This document shows, piece by piece, positions 39,621 through 46,790 of a stretch of DNA of 64,000 nt. A program made the position numbers and the translations under genes. The notes beneath the pieces were generated by a model that saw only the letters and a list, made by a program, of their open reading frames with translations, searched no databases and was not told the origin of the DNA. Source of the stretch: Pseudomonas sp. TH41 (GTDB taxonomy: Bacteria; Pseudomonadota; Gammaproteobacteria; Pseudomonadales; Pseudomonadaceae); assembly GCF_016650695.1 (NCBI RefSeq), contig NZ_JAEKFH010000004.1, positions 124,001 through 188,000 of the forward strand. Direction: 5' to 3'. Every line of letters begins with the position of its first letter. Position 1 is the first letter of the stretch.

Positions 39621-41059
39621 CCTGTTTGAACAGACTGTTGAACCGAGCCGCGGCCTTCGCGAGCAAGCCCGCTCCCACATTGGACCGCGTCCACCTGGAC
39701 GACTCGGTCTACTGTGGGAGCGGGCTTGCTCGCGAAGGCGGTAGATCATTCACCAAAAAATATACAGCCTTACTCCTGTGCCTCATCACCACCGCCACCC
39801 TCGCCGCCGAACCTGAACTACGGGTCCAGTCCCACCTGCAACCCGCCAACTCGGCCATGGTCGGTGGCATCCTCGAACTGCAACTCGACGTTCTCACCGA
39901 CAGCTGGTTCACCGACGCCCCCGCCCTGCCCGACTTGACGTTGCCCGGTGCGCTGGTCCTGCCACCGGACGGCCACGCTGAGCACATTAATCAGACACTC
40001 GACGGCAAGTCGTTCAACGGCATGCGCTACAGCTACCGGATCACCCCGAATCTGGCGCAGGGTTTCGACATTCCGCCGCTGACGGTGCATGCCACACCGG
40101 GCCAGGCCACGGCCGAGCTCAGCGCGCAGAGCCAGCCGCTGCACTTCTCCGCCGCGCAACCGCCGGGGTTCAAACCTGGAGAGCCAGTGCTGGTGGCACA
40201 AGAACTGCGCTTCACCCAAAAAGTCGTCAACTCGGCGACCCCCTTGAAGGTGGGCGACAGCGTCACCCGGCAACTGACACTTCAGGCCGATGGAGCGTTG
40301 GCGATGTCGCTGCCAACGCCGTCACTGGGGGACGTCAGCGGTTTGAGCTGTTATCCGAAAAGCCCGCAGATCAGTAATCTGGATGACGGCCGTGGCAACT
40401 TCAACGGTGGCCAACGCATTGACACCGCGACTTACCGGATCGACACCGAAGGCCGCCACAACCTGCCGGCCATCGAGTTGAAATGGTGGGATGCCAGTTC
40501 CCAACAGACCCGAACCGCTAACGTGCCGGCAGTGACTTTCGACGCGGTGCTCAACAGCGCTTATCGGCCGGTGTTCTCGATCACTGAAGACCTGAAAAAA
40601 CTGGGCCAGCAAAGCCGTCTGCGCCTTTCCGGGCAGGGGTTGATCATCGTGGCGTTGCTGTTGGTCTTGGCGCTGCTCGGCTGGTTTATCCGTCCGCTGA
40701 TTCAGCGTGTGCACCTTGCAGCCCAGGCCCGTCGCCGTGCTCGACACGACGCCTGGCTGCAATCCGCCGACTACGCCTGGCGGCAAATACCGGCGCAACT
40801 CGATGGCAAACCTGCACAACTGAGCGCGCTGTACCTCTGGGCCAGACGCAGCCGCATGGGCCTGAAACTGAACAACTTCGGGCCACGTCTGCAAGCGCTT
40901 CTGCGCGCCTGCTACGGCCGTGTTCCCAATGAAGATCAGGCGCTGGGGCAACTCAAGAATTCCTTGGCTACGCTGCACAGTCAGGCCCAACGCAACACGG
41001 TTTCAAGCACGCCCGCGCTACGACCACTCAATCCCGTTTATGAAAAGGACTTGCCATGA
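39617..41059 (+). CDS. batD: BatD-like protein with a REPIN in its leader
   Basis: 480 residues. BatD proteins are periplasmic Ig-like domains anchored by a C-terminal helix, here near 345-362 ('GLIIVALLLVLALLGWF'). The hydrophobic core of the signal peptide ('YTALLLCLITTATLAA') starts only at residue 49 because a REPIN (39653-39739) occupies codons 13-41. No in-frame ATG or GTG lies between the REPIN and the core, so translation must start before it, or at a TTG in its spacer. ATG 39617 overlaps the previous stop (ATGA). Confidence 0.88.
   Translation: MTCLNRLLNRAAAFASKPAPTLDRVHLDDSVYCGSGLAREGGRSFTKKYTALLLCLITTATLAAEPELRVQSHLQPANSAMVGGILELQLDVLTDSWFTDAPALPDLTLPGALVLPPDGHAEHINQTLDGKSFNGMRYSYRITPNLAQGFDIPPLTVHATPGQATAELSAQSQPLHFSAAQPPGFKPGEPVLVAQELRFTQKVVNSATPLKVGDSVTRQLTLQADGALAMSLPTPSLGDVSGLSCYPKSPQISNLDDGRGNFNGGQRIDTATYRIDTEGRHNLPAIELKWWDASSQQTRTANVPAVTFDAVLNSAYRPVFSITEDLKKLGQQSRLRLSGQGLIIVALLLVLALLGWFIRPLIQRVHLAAQARRRARHDAWLQSADYAWRQIPAQLDGKPAQLSALYLWARRSRMGLKLNNFGPRLQALLRACYGRVPNEDQALGQLKNSLATLHSQAQRNTVSSTPALRPLNPVYEKDLP
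39653..39739. repeat. REPIN, family A, inside the batD coding sequence
   Basis: Perfectly complementary arms of 27 bases (39653-39679 and 39713-39739) surround a 33-base spacer. It begins 36 bases after the batD ATG and is open in the coding frame. It would form a strong mRNA hairpin close to the translation start. Confidence 0.95.
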
Positions 41060-42084
41060 CGAACCCGATAGCAAACCACCCACGTCACGTGCTGAAACTG
41101 CTCTTGGCCCTGGCCTTGAGCCTGCCACTGTTGGCCCTGGCCGCCGAGCCATTACCTTCGTGGAACGACGGCCCGTCGAAAAAGAACATCATCGAGTTCG
41201 TCCAGGCCGTCACCGATCAAAGCAGCAAGGACTTCGTCAAACCCGCTGACCGCATCGCCGTATTCGACAACGACGGCACCTTGTGGAGCGAGCAGCCGAT
41301 GTACTTCGAACTGTTGTTTGCCCTGGAAGAAGTCAAGCGCACCGCGCCTCAGCACCCGGAATGGACAACTACCCAGCCGTTCAAGGCCGTTCTGGAAAAC
41401 GATCACAAGGCGTTGGCCGCCTCCGGCATGGGCGGCATCATGAAAATTTTCGGTGCAACCCACACCGGCATGACCACCGAAGCCTTCGATGACTACGCCA
41501 AGACCTGGCTGAGCCAGGCCAAGCATCCGAAGACCGGCAAGCCTTACACCGAGATGATCTTCCAGCCGATGCTGGAAATGCTCGACTACCTGCGCAGCCA
41601 GGACTTCAAGACCTACATCGTTTCTGGCGGGGACACCGCGTTCATGCGCGCTTTCGCCGAGAAGGTCTATGGCATCCCGCCGGAGCAAGTGATCGGCACC
41701 ACGTTTGTCACGGCGTTCGAATACAAGGACGGCAAAGCGTCGATCGTGCGCACCCCCAAACTGGCGCACAACGACGACGGCCCAGGCAAACCCGAGAGCA
41801 TCGACGCGGTGATCGGCAAGCGCCCGATCCTTGCTTTCGGCAACTCCGATGGCGACCTGCAAATGCTGCAGTGGACCGCAGCAGGGCCAGGCAAACGATT
41901 CATGGGGCTGGTGCATCACACCGACGCCAAACGCGAATGGGCCTACGACCGACAGTCCGACATCGGCCGTCTGGACAAGGCCCTGGACGAAGCAAAATCC
42001 CGTGGCTGGACTATCGTGGATATGGCCGCCGAATGGCGCCGGATCTATCCGTTCGAGACAGCCACTCCCGAGCAAGTGCAATAA
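41056..42084 (+). CDS. Secreted HAD-superfamily phosphatase
   Basis: 342 residues with a clear signal peptide (cleavage after 'LLALAAEP' region). HAD motif I is Asp71-Asn-Asp73-Gly-Thr ('FDNDGTLW'), motif II is 'IVSGGDTAF' and motif IV 'FGNSDGDLQM', all intact, with a helical cap between I and II. It resembles the phosphoserine-phosphatase/acid-phosphatase branch but is exported, so it probably dephosphorylates a periplasmic substrate. It overlaps batD by 4 nt, which ties it to the Bat module. Confidence 0.88.
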   Translation: MTNPIANHPRHVLKLLLALALSLPLLALAAEPLPSWNDGPSKKNIIEFVQAVTDQSSKDFVKPADRIAVFDNDGTLWSEQPMYFELLFALEEVKRTAPQHPEWTTTQPFKAVLENDHKALAASGMGGIMKIFGATHTGMTTEAFDDYAKTWLSQAKHPKTGKPYTEMIFQPMLEMLDYLRSQDFKTYIVSGGDTAFMRAFAEKVYGIPPEQVIGTTFVTAFEYKDGKASIVRTPKLAHNDDGPGKPESIDAVIGKRPILAFGNSDGDLQMLQWTAAGPGKRFMGLVHHTDAKREWAYDRQSDIGRLDKALDEAKSRGWTIVDMAAEWRRIYPFETATPEQVQ

Positions 42085-42153
42085 AAAAGCGTTACGCAGG
42101 ACAGCAATAAACGTTTGTCGCACCCAGCGACGTCAGTAGAAGGAGCTAGTCAG

Positions 42154-43743
42154 ATGACTCGCATACACAAGTGGCTACCGAAACTCGCCTTGGTGGCGGC
42201 CTCGATGATGGCGATTTCGGCAACTGCCGGAGCCGCTGAAAAACCCAACATTCTCGTGATCTTCGGCGATGACATCGGCCAGACCAACATCAGCGCCTAT
42301 TCGATGGGCGTAGTCGGCTACAAAACGCCGAACATCGACCGGATTGCCAAGGAAGGCATGATGTTCACCGACTATTACGCGGAGAACAGTTGCACGGCAG
42401 GACGCTCGTCGTTCATCACTGGCCAGACGCCGCTGCGTACCGGTCTGTCGAAAGTCGGTGCACCCGGTGCGACTGTCGGTCTGCAAAAGCGTGATATCAC
42501 CATCGCCCAGGCACTGAAGTCCCAGGGCTACGCCACCGGCCAGTTCGGCAAGAACCACTTGGGCGACAAGGACGAATACCTGCCGACCAATCACGGTTTC
42601 GACGAGTTCTTTGGCAACCTGTACCACCTCAATGCCGAGGAAGAACCCGAGCGTCCGTACTGGCCCAAGGATGACCCAGAGTTCGTCAAGGCCAACTCCC
42701 CGCGTGGCGTGATCCACAGCTTCGCCGACGGCAAGATCGAAGACACCGGCGCGCTGACCACCAAGCGCATGGAAACCATCGACGACGAAACCACGGCGGC
42801 AGCACAGGCGTTCATCGAGAAACAGGCCAAGGCGGACAAACCGTTCTTCGTCTGGATGAACACCACGCGCATGCACCTGTTCACCCACGTGCGCGAGTCG
42901 ATGAAGGGCCAGAGTGGCATGCCTGGCAACGAGTACGCGGACGGCATGCTTGAGCACGATGGCGACGTCGGCAAACTGCTGAAAACCCTCGACGACTTGA
43001 AAATCACCGACAACACCATCGTCGTCTACACCACCGACAACGGTCCGAACCAGTTCTCTTGGCCGGACGCGGCAACCACGCCGTTCCGCAACGAGAAAAA
43101 CTCCAACTGGGAAGGCGCTTATCGCGTACCGGCGATTGTGCGCTGGCCGGGCAAGATCAAGGCTGGTGAAGTGTCTAACGAGTTGTTCTCGGGCATGGAC
43201 TGGTTCCCGACCCTACTGGCGGCGGCTGGCGATGCCGAAGTCAAAGACAAGCTGCTTAAAGGTTGGGCGCCGACTTCTGGCGGCACCAACTTCAAAGTGC
43301 ACCTGGACGGTTACAACCAACTGCCTTACCTGACGGGCCAACAGCCTAAAGGCGAGCGCAAGGAGTTCTACTACTTCAACGACGACGGCGTACTGGTGTC
43401 GATGCGTTTCGACAACTGGAAAGCCGTGTTCTGCGAACAACGCGAACCGGGCGGCTTCAAGGTCTGGAGCGAACCGTTCGTGTGCCTGCGAGTGCCTAAA
43501 ATCTTCAACCTGCGCATGGACCCGTACGAACGCGCCGACGTGGTTTCCGACCAGTATTACGACTGGAGCACCAAAAACGTCTATCTGGTAGCGCAAGCGG
43601 TGACCAAGTCTGCGCACTTCCTGCAGACGTTCATCGAGTACCCGCCTAGCCAGAAACCGGCCAGCTTCAGTGTTGACCAGATTCGGGCTGCGGTAGATGC
43701 CAAAATCGCTGAAAAAATGAAAGCTGCACCGGCTGCACAGTAA
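42154..43743 (+). CDS. Secreted arylsulfatase
   Basis: 529 residues. A signal peptide ends after 'ATAGAA', then 'PNILVIFGDDIG' (metal ligands Asp39, Asp40), the active-site motif Cys80-Thr-Ala-Gly-Arg84 where Cys becomes formylglycine, 'GKNHLGD', and 'TTDNGPNQ' with the second metal set. The Ca2+-binding alkaline-phosphatase-like fold is complete. No formylglycine-generating enzyme is encoded in the window. ATG 42154 has an excellent AGAAGGAGCTAGTCAG; the open frame from 42115 is not needed. It lies 69 bases after the HAD gene on the same strand. Confidence 0.92.
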   Translation: MTRIHKWLPKLALVAASMMAISATAGAAEKPNILVIFGDDIGQTNISAYSMGVVGYKTPNIDRIAKEGMMFTDYYAENSCTAGRSSFITGQTPLRTGLSKVGAPGATVGLQKRDITIAQALKSQGYATGQFGKNHLGDKDEYLPTNHGFDEFFGNLYHLNAEEEPERPYWPKDDPEFVKANSPRGVIHSFADGKIEDTGALTTKRMETIDDETTAAAQAFIEKQAKADKPFFVWMNTTRMHLFTHVRESMKGQSGMPGNEYADGMLEHDGDVGKLLKTLDDLKITDNTIVVYTTDNGPNQFSWPDAATTPFRNEKNSNWEGAYRVPAIVRWPGKIKAGEVSNELFSGMDWFPTLLAAAGDAEVKDKLLKGWAPTSGGTNFKVHLDGYNQLPYLTGQQPKGERKEFYYFNDDGVLVSMRFDNWKAVFCEQREPGGFKVWSEPFVCLRVPKIFNLRMDPYERADVVSDQYYDWSTKNVYLVAQAVTKSAHFLQTFIEYPPSQKPASFSVDQIRAAVDAKIAEKMKAAPAAQ

Positions 43744-43756
43744 GACCGTTTGACCG

Positions 43757-43780
43757 CCGCTCACCCTCACCGGTGAGCGG
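43757..43780 (+). terminator. Possible terminator after the sulfatase gene
   Basis: CCGCTCACC and GGTGAGCGG form a perfect 9-bp stem with a 6-base loop, followed by CCCTATTTCT. The T-run is poor, so termination may be partial. Confidence 0.5.
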
Positions 43781-43810
43781 CCCTATTTCTGGAAAGTGAA
43801 CACATCCCCT

Positions 43811-43888
43811 GTAGGAGCTGCCGCAGGCTGCGATCTTTTGATCTTCAGCCCGGGAGATCAAAAGATCGCAGCCTGCGGCAGCTCCTAC
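43811..43888. repeat. REPIN, family C
   Basis: Inverted arms of GTAGGAGCTGCCGCAGGCTG extended through CGATCTTTTGATC, with a very short central spacer. It lies between the sulfatase and the spermidine-synthase-like gene. Confidence 0.92.
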
Positions 43889-43931
43889 ACGGTTTTGTGC
43901 TCAATTCAAATTTTGTACAAGGCAATCCCCC

Positions 43932-46448
43932 ATGTCCTCACGTGTCGCCAGCAAGTCGTCGGCCATACCTGCCCATCACACCACCGCGTCCCCGGCCCTG
44001 CTGATCCCCGCCCTGCTGCTGTTCGTCTCAGGCAGCGCCGCGCTGGTGTATCAGGTGCTGTGGATCAAGCAGCTGTCATTGGTGGTGGGCGTCGAGGTGT
44101 ACGCCATCACCACCGGGATCAGCGCGTTTTTTGCCGGATTGGCCTTGGGCGGTTTGCTGTTCGGTCGCTGGGCAGATCGCTTGCAGCAACCGGTGCTGTT
44201 GTATGCGGGCCTGGAAGTACTGGTGGCCGTACTCGGCGTTGGCGCGACCTTCGCCATGAGTCTCGCGGCCAGCCCCTTTGCCTGGCTGGAACAACACGTG
44301 GGCCTGCTGGCCTGGGTCTTGCCGTTTGCCCTGGTGGGCATTCCGGCGCTATTGATGGGCGGTACGCTGCCGGTGCTGGTTCGCTCATTGGCCGCCGACC
44401 CGCAGCAGTTGGGCAAGGCCGGGGGTCAGCTTTATGCAGCGAACACCGCCGGGGCCATTGCCGGCACCCTGCTCGCTGCGTTCTTGCTGATCGCGACGCT
44501 CGGCGTGCGCGGCAGTGCCCTGGCGGCGGCGATGCTGAACCTGCTGGCCGCCGCCGGTGCCTTGTGGTTCCAGCGCCATCGTTCGCTGCCGACCGAAGCG
44601 CCGCTCAAGCACCACGCAAACAAAGCACCTGATCGCCTGGCACTGTGGCTGTATTCGATCGCTGGCGGTGTGGCTCTTGGGTACGAAGTGGTCTGGTCGC
44701 AGTCCATCGGGCAATTCATGAGTACACGTACTTACGCCTTTGCAGTGGTATTGGCGACTTACCTCACCGGGTTGTTTCTCGGCAGTGCACTACTGGCCCG
44801 TCGGGTTGATCGCCTTCGCGATCCCTGGGGTGTCTTCGGTTTGCTGATTGCCGGCGCCGGGCTGATTGCCCTGCTGGAAATCGCGTTGCTCGGGCGTTGG
44901 CTGGTGGTCGCCCAAAGCCTGGCGGAAGCCTGGGTATTGTCGTTGGGTGCGAGTGAATTGCTGGGCATGAGCGCACGGTTTGCGGTCGCGGCTTTGAGCA
45001 TCGTTTTCCTGCCGACCTTGCTGCTGGGCGCCGCGTTTCCCCTGGCCCTGCGCCTGAGCGTCGGCCGCGAGCGGATCGGCCGTGATGTCGGTGCGGTGGT
45101 GGCGTTTAATACGCTGGGCGGGATTATCGGGGTGATGCTTTGCGGGTTTGTGCTGATCCCGTTGCTGGGGCTGGTGCACACGTTGGGACTGCTGGCGATT
45201 GTCGCCGCCGGGATAGGTTATTTCGCGGTACGCAAGGGCCATCACGTCAAGAAAGGACGGCGTCAGGCCGTGGTCGCCATCGGCTTGCTGTCGGTGGCAG
45301 TGGCGATTTTCACCCCGGTCGACAAACTCGCCAGCCTGCTTCCCGGCGCACGCAACGGCACGCTGACATTCTATGAAGAAGGCCGTGGCGGGACCGTCGC
45401 CGTGGTCACCCAGGGCAAGGGCCAGAAAGCGTTCCAGCGCTTGTACATTCAAGGCGTGTCCAACACCGGTGACGCCATGCCGTCCTTGCGCTACATGCGT
45501 ATCCAGGCGCTGTTGCCGCTGCTGATCCACAACGGCGAACCACGCTCGGCGCTGGTCATCGGTTTCGGCACGGGCATCACCGCCGGTGCGCTGACCCGCT
45601 ATCCAGGGCTGGAACATCGCGTCGTCGCCGAGTTGCTACCCTCAGTCGTAAAAGCCGCGCCGTTATTCAAGGGCAACTTCAATGCCGCCGCCGACCCGGC
45701 GATCGATGTGCGCCTGCGCGACGGTCGCCAGGAACTGCTGCGCAGCCCACAGCATTACGACCTGATCACCCTCGAACCGCCACCGCCCTCCGCGGCCGGC
45801 GTGGTGAATCTGTATTCCCGGGACTTCTACCAATTAGCCGCCAGTCGTCTGGAACAAAAGGGCCTGGTCGCCCAGTGGCTGCCGTTGCCTACCCAGAACA
45901 TCGACGATTCGCGCTCACTGGTGCGTAGCTTTCTGGATGTCTTCCCCTACGCCACCCTGTGGACCAGCGAGTTTCACGAAATGCTGCTGGTGGGCTCGAT
46001 GGAACCGATTGAACTGGATGCGGCGAAAATCAGCCAACGCTTCCAGCAAGACACCGTGCGCAGCACCTTGCAGGACGTAGGCATCGGCTCAGCCGCCGCG
46101 TTGCTCGCCACTTGGGTAACTGACCGCGCCGGCCTGGAACGTTTCGCTGCTGACGCGCAACCGGTGACCGACGATCAACCGCGTATCGAATATGCGCCGT
46201 GGGTGCGGGCCAAGGAAATCACGCGTGTGCTGCCGGCCCTGCTGGACCTGCGTATAGCGCCGCCATTGGTGAATGCCGATGCAGGTTTTATCGAACGGAT
46301 GAACACGCACCAGCAGCGGTTGATGCAGTTCTATCGGGCGAGTTTGCATGCGTATGACGGTGACCGCGAGGCGTGGGCCCGGGATGCGCGCGAAGTGATG
46401 CGCGGGGATGGCGGCAATCCGTATTTCAGATGGTTTATGGGGGATTAA
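43932..46448 (+). CDS. Membrane-fused spermidine-synthase-like protein
   Basis: 838 residues. Residues about 20-490 hold roughly a dozen hydrophobic helices ('LLIPALLLFVSGSAALVYQV' starts the first). The C-terminal ~320 residues form a SAM-dependent methyltransferase-like domain with 'VIGFGTGITAGAL'. Active spermidine synthases have a DxxDP motif at the position that here reads 'LEPPPPSAAGVVNLYS', so the catalytic Asp pair is absent and aminopropyl transfer is unlikely. It may bind or use an S-adenosyl compound at the membrane. ATG 43932 follows AAGGCAATCCCCC. Confidence 0.85.
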   Translation: MSSRVASKSSAIPAHHTTASPALLIPALLLFVSGSAALVYQVLWIKQLSLVVGVEVYAITTGISAFFAGLALGGLLFGRWADRLQQPVLLYAGLEVLVAVLGVGATFAMSLAASPFAWLEQHVGLLAWVLPFALVGIPALLMGGTLPVLVRSLAADPQQLGKAGGQLYAANTAGAIAGTLLAAFLLIATLGVRGSALAAAMLNLLAAAGALWFQRHRSLPTEAPLKHHANKAPDRLALWLYSIAGGVALGYEVVWSQSIGQFMSTRTYAFAVVLATYLTGLFLGSALLARRVDRLRDPWGVFGLLIAGAGLIALLEIALLGRWLVVAQSLAEAWVLSLGASELLGMSARFAVAALSIVFLPTLLLGAAFPLALRLSVGRERIGRDVGAVVAFNTLGGIIGVMLCGFVLIPLLGLVHTLGLLAIVAAGIGYFAVRKGHHVKKGRRQAVVAIGLLSVAVAIFTPVDKLASLLPGARNGTLTFYEEGRGGTVAVVTQGKGQKAFQRLYIQGVSNTGDAMPSLRYMRIQALLPLLIHNGEPRSALVIGFGTGITAGALTRYPGLEHRVVAELLPSVVKAAPLFKGNFNAAADPAIDVRLRDGRQELLRSPQHYDLITLEPPPPSAAGVVNLYSRDFYQLAASRLEQKGLVAQWLPLPTQNIDDSRSLVRSFLDVFPYATLWTSEFHEMLLVGSMEPIELDAAKISQRFQQDTVRSTLQDVGIGSAAALLATWVTDRAGLERFAADAQPVTDDQPRIEYAPWVRAKEITRVLPALLDLRIAPPLVNADAGFIERMNTHQQRLMQFYRASLHAYDGDREAWARDAREVMRGDGGNPYFRWFMGD

Positions 46449-46467
46449 TGCGGCGGCCAAGCCGCCA

Positions 46468-46540
46468 TCGCGAGCAGGCTCGCTCCCACATGGGTTCTCG
46501 GATGTTCACCCGACCCTTGTGGGAGCGAGCCTGCTCGCGA
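46468..46540. repeat. REPIN, family B'
   Basis: Inverted copies of GTGGGAGCGAGCCTGCTCGC lie 20 bases after the spermidine-synthase-like stop. Confidence 0.9.
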
Positions 46541-46562
46541 AGAGGCCCTCAGCCCCAATACA

Positions 46563-46667
46563 TTACTTGGACTTGAGTTTCAGGTACGACTGATGCAAAT
46601 CCGAAGCCCAGCCATCGATCACGCCTTTCACGTCATCGGCCTTCGTTTTGTGCGATCCAATATCACA
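46563..46667 (-). pseudogene. C-terminal remnant of an unidentified gene
   Basis: On the minus strand an open stretch of about 35 codons has no start and ends in TAA at 46563. It reads '..ADDVK', 'GVIDGWASDLHQSYLKLK', 'SK', which looks like a normal protein C-terminus rather than random translation. An in-frame TAG closes it on the 5' side (46668-46670). No longer reading frame is attached, so it looks like the tail of a deleted gene, bordered by the REPIN. The 342-base gap 46449-46790 otherwise holds only the promoter region of the next gene. Confidence 0.45.
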
Positions 46668-46790
46668 CTATTCATCTAACGCTGAGTACCTGATCACAAC
46701 CGTCATTTGACACACGCCGGCCATCCGGCAAAGCTGCATCAGCTTAAACGCGCGCCTGACGGCAAACGCACCTGGACTACGGAAGTCGTA

